Assembly (NCBI RefSeq): GCF_016135805.1
Contig: NZ_JADWOX010000004.1
Coordinates: 1 to 64,000 of the forward strand
DNA length: 64,000 nucleotides
Source of the DNA: Caulobacter hibisci
Lineage (GTDB): Bacteria; Pseudomonadota; Alphaproteobacteria; Caulobacterales; Caulobacteraceae
Direction: 5' to 3'
The notes under the pieces are model-generated. The model searched no databases. It was not told the DNA's origin and saw only the letters and a program-made list of their open reading frames with translations. Made by a program: the position numbers and the translations under genes. Numbering within the stretch: position 1 is the first letter of the stretch; the number at the start of each line of letters is the position of its first letter. This document shows positions 57,179 to 64,000 of this stretch, in pieces.

Positions 57179-59986
57179 ATGCAATCGTTCACCGCCGTTC
57201 CGTCGCGCGTTTCCAAGCGCCTCAGCTTCAAGGCCATCCTGCTGGCGAGCGCCATGCTGGCCGCCGCCGGCGCCCAGGTCGAAGCCGCCCCCCTGGCGGC
57301 GGAGACGCCCGCTGATCCGACCGAGATCGACTCCGTCGTCATCGTCGCCAACCGCAACGACGCCGCACAGGCCCAGCTGAAGGCCGCGACCGCCGTCTCG
57401 GTGCTGTCGGCCGAGGACCTGGAGCACACGGCCGTCCACAACGTCGCCGAGGCGCTCGGCATGATGCCCAGCGTCAACGTCATGAACACCGGCTCGTCGT
57501 TCTTCGGCGGCATCGACGGGGCGTCGCGAGGGGAGGGGATGTTCGTCTCGATCCGCGGCCTGAACGCCGAGTTCAACGTCAACATGATCAACGGCGTCAC
57601 CGTGGCCCAGGGCATGCCCTACAGCCGCCAGGTGCAGCTGTCGCTGCTGCCGCCGTCGGGCCTGCACACCATCGTCCTGAACAAGACCTCGACCGCCGAC
57701 ATGGACGGCGACGCCATCGGCGGCACGGTCGATTTCCGCACGCCCTCGGCCTTCGATTTCCGCGACGGCTTCAACGGCTCGGTGACCGCCTCGGGCCGTC
57801 TCGAGAGCCGCGCCCGCGACTATGGCGACGAAGGCCTGGGCGGCGGCCTATCGGCCGAGTGGGCGCACCGATTCGGTCCCGACCAGACCTTCGGCCTCTA
57901 CGCCAGCGCCTTCTACGACAAGCGCAACTACGCCAACAGCGAGATGGCCGGCGTCATGGCCGCCACCAACGACGGCGGCTGGAGCTATCTGGTCCGCGAT
58001 GCCGCGGGTAACAGCTATCCGGGCCTGGATCCCGAGAAGAACATCACCCAGACCGGCCTCAACGTTGGCGTCTCCAACGGCTACACCGAGCGCTGGGGCG
58101 GTAACTTCACGCTGGAATGGCGTCCGGGCGACACGCTGACGGCCTATCTGCGCGGCTCCTACGCCTTCGCCAAGACCGAGCAGAACTCGACGCTCAGCCA
58201 GTTCGTCAGCGCCAGCAAGAGCTACAAGGAAACCGTCGCCGGCAGCGGCCGCTACAATCTCAGCGTCGACGCCATCTCGACCCGCGTCTGGTACGAGACC
58301 AACCCGGAAGAGGCCGACCTCGGCACGCTGCAACTGGGCGCCGACAAGACCCTGGGCGCCTGGACCCTGTCACCGCAGATCTTCTACAGCGAGGGCGACA
58401 ACGACCGTCCCAACCACATCGAGGCCTCGGTGCGGATCAACCAGAGCGACCGCTACAACAACGGTTCGAACCGCGCGCTGGGCGGCCTGTCGATCGGCTA
58501 TTCCGACGACCTGCCGCGGCCGCTGTTCACCCAGGCCATTTACGACGACCTCAACAACGCCAATACCGCCCTGCTGGCCCGCCGCGCCGGCCAGCTGACC
58601 GAGCAGTTCAGCGGCCAGGAGAAGTACGGCTTCAAGTTCGACGCCAAGCGCGTGTTCGAAGGCGGTTCCCTGCAGTGGATCAAGCTGGGCGGCAAGTACG
58701 TCGACAGCCACCGCCGGGTGACCAACCGCGACTGGACCAACGACCACTTCGCCAACCTGCTGGGCCAGGGCGGCGTCACCTGGCAGAGCCTGGGCATTGC
58801 CACCAGCTATTACGACCAAGTGTTCCCGGGCGAATACACCTGGCGCGTGCCGAAGGTGAACCATCAGGCCCTGGTCGATTACTTCTACAAGTACAAGACG
58901 GCCGCCAGCTTCGACACCTGCGGCTCGGACTTCACCAACAACATGAACTGCAACACCCAGAAGGGCGACGAGGCTGTGGCCTCGCTCTACGCCACGGCCA
59001 ACTACAGCTTCGGCGACGTCGAGGTGGTTCCGGGCCTGCGCTACGAGCACACCAAGATCGACAACACCTACTGGGTGATCCCGAGCACCAGCGGCGCCGC
59101 TGAGCAGACCGGATTCTGGAGCTTCAACAGCACCGAATATAACGAGGTGCTGCCCAGCGTGTTCGTCACCTGGCGGCCCAACGACGCCACCGTCTATCGC
59201 GGCTCGGTCTGGACCTCCTACACTCGCCCGGCCTTCATCCAGCTGGCCGGCGGCGAGCGACGCCAAACGGGCGACGACGGCAAGGTCACCATCACCCGGG
59301 GCAATCCCGACCTGAAGCCGATCCGCGCCATCAACCTGGACCTGTCGGGCGAGTGGAGCAGCGGCAAGGGCGGCTACGCGATGTTCGGCGGCTTCTACAA
59401 GCACCTGTCGAACTACATGTACGACAACGGTTCCAGCTCGGTGAATTCCGACCACTACGCCGAGGACGGCAAGACCACGGTCTACGTCCCGACCAACGGC
59501 GGCGACGGCGACGTCTACGGCCTGGAACTGCAGCTGCGCCAGAAGTTCACCGAACTGCCGGGCCTGCTCAGCGGCCTGGGCGCGGGCGTCAACGTCACCC
59601 GCCAGTGGACCAGCGTCGACCTCGGCGACGGCGTCGACAACCGCATCCAGAACGCCCCTGACTGGGTGGCCGACGCCCAGCTGTTCTACCAGAAGGGCGG
59701 CTTCAGCCTGGACGTGATCTACCACTACACCGGGGCGTACGTGGCCTCGTACGACGTGCTCGGCACGGCGGCCGACGGCTGGGACAACCTGTGGGTCCGT
59801 CCGCTGCGCAGCGTCGACCTGCACGTCGGCTACGCCTTCGACAACGGCCTCAAGGTCGACCTGTCGGTGGCCAACCTGCTGAAGGACTACAGCTATTGGT
59901 CGCACATCGGCGAGCACAGCCTGGCCCTGTCGGACGTGGTCGACTCCGGCCGCACCACGCTGCTGACCGTCAAGAAGACCTTCTAA
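57179..59986 (+). CDS. TonB-dependent outer-membrane receptor
   Basis: A 935-residue receptor. The signal peptide spans roughly residues 1-33, the TonB box region is TEIDSVVIVANRNDAAQAQL, and the plug has LEHTAVHNVAEALGMMPSVN and ISIRGLNAEF-like VSIRGLNAEFNVNMINGVT. The barrel region contains VVPGLRYEHTKID, then KITRGNPDLKPIRAINLDL (usual near-C-terminal motif), and ends TLLTVKKTF. ATG at 57179 with AAGAGGGG upstream. The ligand is unknown, but the neighbours are phosphohydrolases. Confidence 0.94.
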   Translation: MQSFTAVPSRVSKRLSFKAILLASAMLAAAGAQVEAAPLAAETPADPTEIDSVVIVANRNDAAQAQLKAATAVSVLSAEDLEHTAVHNVAEALGMMPSVNVMNTGSSFFGGIDGASRGEGMFVSIRGLNAEFNVNMINGVTVAQGMPYSRQVQLSLLPPSGLHTIVLNKTSTADMDGDAIGGTVDFRTPSAFDFRDGFNGSVTASGRLESRARDYGDEGLGGGLSAEWAHRFGPDQTFGLYASAFYDKRNYANSEMAGVMAATNDGGWSYLVRDAAGNSYPGLDPEKNITQTGLNVGVSNGYTERWGGNFTLEWRPGDTLTAYLRGSYAFAKTEQNSTLSQFVSASKSYKETVAGSGRYNLSVDAISTRVWYETNPEEADLGTLQLGADKTLGAWTLSPQIFYSEGDNDRPNHIEASVRINQSDRYNNGSNRALGGLSIGYSDDLPRPLFTQAIYDDLNNANTALLARRAGQLTEQFSGQEKYGFKFDAKRVFEGGSLQWIKLGGKYVDSHRRVTNRDWTNDHFANLLGQGGVTWQSLGIATSYYDQVFPGEYTWRVPKVNHQALVDYFYKYKTAASFDTCGSDFTNNMNCNTQKGDEAVASLYATANYSFGDVEVVPGLRYEHTKIDNTYWVIPSTSGAAEQTGFWSFNSTEYNEVLPSVFVTWRPNDATVYRGSVWTSYTRPAFIQLAGGERRQTGDDGKVTITRGNPDLKPIRAINLDLSGEWSSGKGGYAMFGGFYKHLSNYMYDNGSSSVNSDHYAEDGKTTVYVPTNGGDGDVYGLELQLRQKFTELPGLLSGLGAGVNVTRQWTSVDLGDGVDNRIQNAPDWVADAQLFYQKGGFSLDVIYHYTGAYVASYDVLGTAADGWDNLWVRPLRSVDLHVGYAFDNGLKVDLSVANLLKDYSYWSHIGEHSLALSDVVDSGRTTLLTVKKTF

Positions 59987-60148
59987 CAACACGCCTTTCC
60001 AGGCGTCGTCGTTCCCCCAACGCCTGGAGCCAGGCCCGCCGGACACCCTCCCGTCCGGCGGGCCGATCCCCCGACGCCCAGTCGGCGATCCGCCGTCGCG
60101 GCGGCGTCATCGAAACGTGAAAGACAGTCCGTTCCCGGACTCGACGAG

Positions 60149-61558
60149 GTGGTTCCCATGGCTCTTTCCCGCAGGCTCTTCCTCGGCGCGGCCGCCACCA
60201 GCCTGGCCTTTTCCGGCTTTTCCGCGCGCGCCCAGGACGATGCGCCGGAGCTGGAGACCTATCTCAACGAGGTTGAGGGCTATGGTCCGCTGGTCCCTGA
60301 TCCCAAGGGCATGCTCGACCTGCCCAGGGGCTTCCGCTACCGCGTCATCGCCCAGGTCGGCGAGACCATGAGCGACGGCCTGCTGGTGCCGGGCAAGGGC
60401 GACGGCATGGGCTGTTTCGGCGTCGACGCCGACCGGGTGCTGCTGGTGCGCAACCACGAATTGTCGGTGACCGACCACGACTACGGCCCCTACGGCCTGG
60501 GCATGCGCTATATCGACAAGGTCGATCGCAGCAAGGTCTGGGACTTCCACAACGGCGACCTGCCGCTGGCCGGCGGCACGACGACCCAGCTCTACAATCT
60601 CAAGACCGGCCAGACCGAGCGCCAGCACCTGAGCCTGGCCGGCACCATCATCAACTGCTGCGGCGGCGTTACGCCCTGGGGCTCGTGGCTGAGCTGCGAG
60701 GAGACCACGCTCGACGCCGGCCTCGAGGTCGGCAAGAGCCACGGCTACGTCTTCGAGGTGCCCAGCGCCCATGTCGGCCTCGTCGAGCCGGTGGCCCTGA
60801 CCGCCATGGGCCGCTTCCAGCACGAGGCCGCCTGCATCGATCCGCGGACCGGCGTGGTCTACATGACCGAGGACGTGGCCGACGGCCTGTTCTACCGCTT
60901 CCTGCCCAACGACCGCCGTAACCTGGCGGCCGGCGGCCGCCTCCAGGCGCTTGGCCTGATCGACGCCCCCGAAGGGGGCGACACCCGCAACCAGGTCGAA
61001 AAGTCGTTCGCGCCGCGCAGCTGGAAGAGCGTGCGCTGGATCGACCTTGACGGCGTCGACAATCCGCACGACGACATCCGCCGGCGCGGCCACAAGGCCG
61101 GGGCGGCGATCTTCTGCCGGGGGGAGGGGCTCTATTTCGGCCAGGGCGAGCTCTATTTCGCCTGCACCTCCGGCGGCCCGATCGGCGCCGGCCAGCTGTT
61201 CCGCTACGTGCCCAGCGCCCTCGAGGGCCAGGCCGGCGAAACCGACCAGCCCGGACGCCTGCAGCTGTTCGTCGAGAGCGGCAACGGCCGCGTCCTGGAC
61301 TACGCCGACAACCTAGTGGTCGCGCCCTGGGGCCACGTCATCGTCTGCGAGGACCGCTATTCGGAAACGCTGCGCAACCACCTGCGCGGCGTCACGCCCG
61401 ACGGCAAGGTCTACACGCTGGGCCGCAACGTGTTTCCCGGAAACTCCGAACTGGCCGGTGCCTGCTTCTCGCCGGATGGGACAACGCTGTTCGTGAATAT
61501 CCAGAACCCCGGCATCACCGTGGCGATCTCCGGACCCTGGGCGTCGGCCAAGCTGTAG
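60149..61558 (+). CDS. PhoX-like (DUF839) secreted phosphatase
   Basis: About 466-469 residues. The N-terminal SRRLFLGAAATSLAFSG is a twin-arginine signal, so the folded, metal-loaded protein is exported by Tat. The PhoX/DUF839 beta-propeller is shown by VLLVRNHELSVTDHDYGPYG, TPWGSWLSCEETTLDAG, GRFQHEAACIDPRTGVVYMT, YRFLPNDRR and a final ELAGACFSPDGTTLFVNIQN. PhoX enzymes are calcium/iron alkaline phosphatases. The start is the GTG at 60149 or the ATG at 60158. It lies 162 bases after the TonB receptor on the same strand. Confidence 0.88.
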   Translation: MVPMALSRRLFLGAAATSLAFSGFSARAQDDAPELETYLNEVEGYGPLVPDPKGMLDLPRGFRYRVIAQVGETMSDGLLVPGKGDGMGCFGVDADRVLLVRNHELSVTDHDYGPYGLGMRYIDKVDRSKVWDFHNGDLPLAGGTTTQLYNLKTGQTERQHLSLAGTIINCCGGVTPWGSWLSCEETTLDAGLEVGKSHGYVFEVPSAHVGLVEPVALTAMGRFQHEAACIDPRTGVVYMTEDVADGLFYRFLPNDRRNLAAGGRLQALGLIDAPEGGDTRNQVEKSFAPRSWKSVRWIDLDGVDNPHDDIRRRGHKAGAAIFCRGEGLYFGQGELYFACTSGGPIGAGQLFRYVPSALEGQAGETDQPGRLQLFVESGNGRVLDYADNLVVAPWGHVIVCEDRYSETLRNHLRGVTPDGKVYTLGRNVFPGNSELAGACFSPDGTTLFVNIQNPGITVAISGPWASAKL

Positions 61559-61622
61559 AGCCGGCGCCAGCGAACGAGCCTGGCCGGCGCGGTGCGAAAG
61601 GCTGCAAGGCTGCCGGGAGTCA

Positions 61623-61773
61623 TGTTGTCACGGGTCACAATAGTTGTCCCCAAAGCGGCGGTTAATGTCCGTCAAACGGGACAATAACTGTTCGGGTCGC
61701 GAGCCAACAATTGGGTTCGTTAAGGTTCCTGTCCGCCGAAGCGAGCCCCGAAAAACGTCAAAGTTTTTGTCCC
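61623..61773 (+). mobile_element. left end of a Tn7/Tn5053-like transposon with repeated transposase-binding motifs
   Basis: TGTTGTCAC at 61623 could be the terminal TGT. TTGTC(A/C)C occurs at 61625-61631, 61644-61650 and 61767-61773, with the inverted GGGACAA at 61678-61684 and related ATGTCC and CTGTCC boxes at 61665 and 61729. Such spaced repeats at an end are typical of TnsB/TniA binding sites. AGTCA at 61618-61622 would be the target duplication if the end is at 61623. The GC content also drops here. The 300 bases from the PhoX stop to the transposase hold only this. Confidence 0.65.
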
Positions 61774-61858
61774 AGCGCTAGGACCGAGATTTGGTGACTT
61801 GATGACCTAGGCACGCGAGCGTAAGCGGCATTTGGTTAATGGCGATAGGAGTCGCCGT

Positions 61859-63550
61859 TTGCCAAAGCTGTCATCCGAAGATTATGAGAGCAGCCTCCGT
61901 AGCCGGTTCAAAATCGCGCTCGCGTTCGCGCAGGGCGACATCGGCGTTGGGGAGCACCACGCAGCGGCCACAGCGCTCAAGATCTCACCCAAGACTCTAC
62001 AGCGCGATATTAAGCGCGCGTCAGAGCAGACGACATTTGACGCTTGGCGCCCCGGAAAGCGCGGGCCGGTTAAAGGCACACGGCGCGTGGCGCCGGAAGT
62101 ATTCGCGGTCGTGGAAGAGCACGTCTATGCGAATGCATCGACAAAGTTGAATGTCGCGAAGCTGGGCCGCGACGTTGACCACACTCTTCACAACAGAGGT
62201 TTCACCGCGCTTGATGTTCCGGCTTCATCGACGCTCGAGCGCTTGGTTAAAGACATCGAAGCGGCTGATCCCGCGCACTTCGCCAACCGGCGGCATGGCC
62301 GCGAAGGCCGGCGCGCTCATAGCCTCCAGATCGGGTCGTTGGTGACGACGCGGCCGTTGGAGATCGTCTGCATCGATCACACGCCGCTCGATCACCGCAC
62401 CTTCGCGCTTGGAGACGAGGAGGTGGCCATTAAGCCCACCGGCACGGCAGCCCTAGACGTTCATACGGGGGTCTGCCTTGCTGCGTTCGTCTCCCTGTTT
62501 CCGCCAAACTCGACGACCGTCGCCCTTGCCATGGCGCTGAGCGCGATTTCGAAAACTGAGAGCCTCCGCGCCTACGGCATTCCTGGGGAGTGGGAGGCGG
62601 GTGGTCTGGGTGAAACGCTCTATGTCGACGGCGGGGCGGACCTGAAATCGAACGCCGTCCAGTGGGGATGCGACAGACACAACATCAAGCTACGGGTCGG
62701 TTGGCCAGGAAGGCCCGAGCGGCGCGCTCGCATGGAAAGGCTTTGGGGCACCCTTTCCAGTGAGGTTCACAGTTGGGAGGGCACGACGCTCTCCAACACG
62801 GTGGAATTGAACCGGCACGGCGGCCAGAAACCCGCGATGTGGGACCTCGAAGAAGTCCAGCGCCGCTTCCTTATCGCCGCGATGGAGTACAACAACGAGA
62901 CCTACGGCGGGCCCAAGATCCCGCCGATCATGCAATGGCGTGATCAGTGTTCGCTCGCGGCTGTCAATCGACGCATCCCACGGGATCCGAGCCAGGTTTT
63001 CATCGACTTCTTGCCGTATAAGACTGCTGCGATCACGTTCGAGGGCATCAGGTTCGCCAATTGCTTCTTCCGATCGGGCGAACTGGCGAAGCTTCGCTAC
63101 GAGGGCGTTGATTCCACGACGATCCGGTATGATCCACGTGACTTAAGTCGTCTTTGGATAGCCGGCGATCGCGGCTACGTGGCGATACCGAGAAGCTACC
63201 CAAAGAGCGCGCCGAAAGAACTTTTTGCGCTTCGTCACTGGGGCAAACGACAATCCCAGATCGCGCAAGAAAAGAAGGACTCGGAACTTCTACGCCAACT
63301 TGCCGCCGCTAAAACGAGGCGGGTGCCACTGAGCGGCCAAACGTATCCCCCCGAAATTGTTCAAGAAGCTGTCTCCGTACTCAAGGAGTGGCGTGAGCGC
63401 GAGCAGGCCCTGGCTCTGCCGCCGACACCACTTGCAACGTCGCAGGGACCTGACGCGCCCCACACGCCAGACGGAAATCCGGGTGATCAACCAGGCTCGG
63501 CGCTGGCGCCGAACTTCTCCATCCCAACCTTCAAGCCTCGTCTCAAATAG
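61859..63550 (+). CDS. DDE transposase, TnsB/TniA type
   Basis: A 563-residue integrase-fold (rve) transposase. A helix-turn-helix part (HHAAATALKISPKTLQRDIK, about residues 34-55) precedes the catalytic core, with Asp173 (CIDHTPLDHR), Asp257 (LYVDGGADLKSN) and Glu293 (ARMERLWGTLSSE): a DD(35)E triad. A Mu-transposase-like C-terminal beta part (about 400-460) follows. Length matches TniA. The TTG at 61859 has AGGAG seven bases before it; an upstream TTG at 61832 adds nine residues. Its AAA+ partner follows. Composition is lower in GC than the host genes. Confidence 0.88.
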   Translation: MPKLSSEDYESSLRSRFKIALAFAQGDIGVGEHHAAATALKISPKTLQRDIKRASEQTTFDAWRPGKRGPVKGTRRVAPEVFAVVEEHVYANASTKLNVAKLGRDVDHTLHNRGFTALDVPASSTLERLVKDIEAADPAHFANRRHGREGRRAHSLQIGSLVTTRPLEIVCIDHTPLDHRTFALGDEEVAIKPTGTAALDVHTGVCLAAFVSLFPPNSTTVALAMALSAISKTESLRAYGIPGEWEAGGLGETLYVDGGADLKSNAVQWGCDRHNIKLRVGWPGRPERRARMERLWGTLSSEVHSWEGTTLSNTVELNRHGGQKPAMWDLEEVQRRFLIAAMEYNNETYGGPKIPPIMQWRDQCSLAAVNRRIPRDPSQVFIDFLPYKTAAITFEGIRFANCFFRSGELAKLRYEGVDSTTIRYDPRDLSRLWIAGDRGYVAIPRSYPKSAPKELFALRHWGKRQSQIAQEKKDSELLRQLAAAKTRRVPLSGQTYPPEIVQEAVSVLKEWREREQALALPPTPLATSQGPDAPHTPDGNPGDQPGSALAPNFSIPTFKPRLK

Positions 63551-63561
63551 TGGAGGCGCCA

Positions 63562-64000
63562 GTGCGTCCAAACATCATCCCCCAGGCTGCGCGCCTGCTC
63601 AACGCCTCAAATGCGGCCCGCTTTTCGTTTATAGAGCGCGACAAGGTGATCGAGACGCCGAATTTCACGCTCATCCAGAATCGACTAGCCGAGCTTGAGG
63701 CCCACCATCGGGTCATCCGCCCGCCCAACCTCGCTATCGTCGGCGAGTCTGGCATAGGCAAGACCCACGCGCTCACCGATTTCGCAGACCATCGACCGCC
63801 ACGCCGGTCCGCGGAAGGGCGATTGAAGGTTCGGGTGCTGCACGTCCAGTACCCGCCGCTTCCGGACAATCGCTGGCTGGCCGGATCCATGGCGAGCAAG
63901 CTGGGCTACCAGCTGGCTTTGCCGCGCGGCGAGATGGCGGTTTTCGAGCTCCTGGTCGACCTCCTCGAGGACGCCTCCACGCGTCTCATCATTGTTGAAG
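63562..64000 (+). CDS. AAA+ ATPase of the transposon (TnsC/TniB type), 3' end beyond the window
   Basis: The first 146 residues are present. Walker A is GESGIGKTH at residues 61-69, and the last residues STRLIIVE lead towards Walker B. A preceding block NAARFSFIERDKVIETPNFT resembles the N-terminal region of TniB-type ATPases, which choose targets and activate the transposase. The GTG at 63562 has GGAGG five bases before it; a GTG at 63550 overlapping the transposase stop is an alternative. The rest of the gene and any TniQ or cargo lie to the right. Confidence 0.8.
   Translation, partial: MRPNIIPQAARLLNASNAARFSFIERDKVIETPNFTLIQNRLAELEAHHRVIRPPNLAIVGESGIGKTHALTDFADHRPPRRSAEGRLKVRVLHVQYPPLPDNRWLAGSMASKLGYQLALPRGEMAVFELLVDLLEDASTRLIIVE

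Overview
The window is a high-GC, densely packed alphaproteobacterial chromosome segment. Gene order and protein sequences point to the genus Caulobacter: amiC, mrcA, prfB, an M23 peptidase with a bactofilin, rne ending in a GWW peptide, an iscR-suf operon, and a dgcB-like diguanylate cyclase. Several large TonB-dependent receptors fit the same picture. I cannot name the species. No rRNA, tRNA or CRISPR array was recognised.

Layout. 0.1-6 kb: aspS, a pentapeptide-repeat protein, and a large protein that looks like a class II ribonucleotide reductase (NrdJ) that has lost its active site. 5.8-10 kb: NDUFA12-like protein, DUF2155 protein, aat, accC, accB and aroQ. 10-14 kb: thiS, thiG, a DsbA-like lipoprotein and an M48 protease. 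13.9-24 kb: RNase E, AmiC, PBP1A, release factor 2 (with a programmed +1 frameshift), and an overlapping bactofilin/M23 peptidase pair. 24-29.6 kb: Bcp peroxiredoxin, TyrRS, AnmK, type II NADH dehydrogenase and an alpha/beta hydrolase. 29.8-36.8 kb: one nine-gene iron-sulfur operon (iscR, cysteine desulfurase, sufB, a small Imm27-like protein, sufC, sufD, sufS, sufT, sufA), mostly with 1-4 nt overlaps. 36.9-40.7 kb: membrane-lipid and envelope genes (CDP-alcohol phosphatidyltransferase, acyltransferase, TetR regulator, GT9 glycosyltransferase, DUF6165 protein). 40.9-50.1 kb: a TonB receptor, enoyl-CoA hydratase, dgcB, coniferyl aldehyde dehydrogenase, a small cytochrome oxidase subunit and the degradosome-type helicase RhlB. 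50.4-61.6 kb is more accessory: a frameshifted ECF sigma factor, a Fur-type siderophore receptor, and a locus pairing a DeoR regulator, a secreted EEP hydrolase, a TonB receptor and a PhoX-like phosphatase. 61.6-64 kb: the left end of a Tn7/Tn5053-like transposon with a DD(35)E transposase and the start of an AAA+ ATPase. Any cargo lies beyond the window.

Long palindromic intergenic repeats of at least three kinds separate many transcription units. In the commonest kind the terminal hairpin is conserved, while an inner hairpin changes sequence but keeps its pairing. The best candidates for something undescribed are the NrdJ-derived pseudoenzyme, the transposon at the right edge, the Imm27-like gene inside the suf operon, and the receptor/phosphatase locus.
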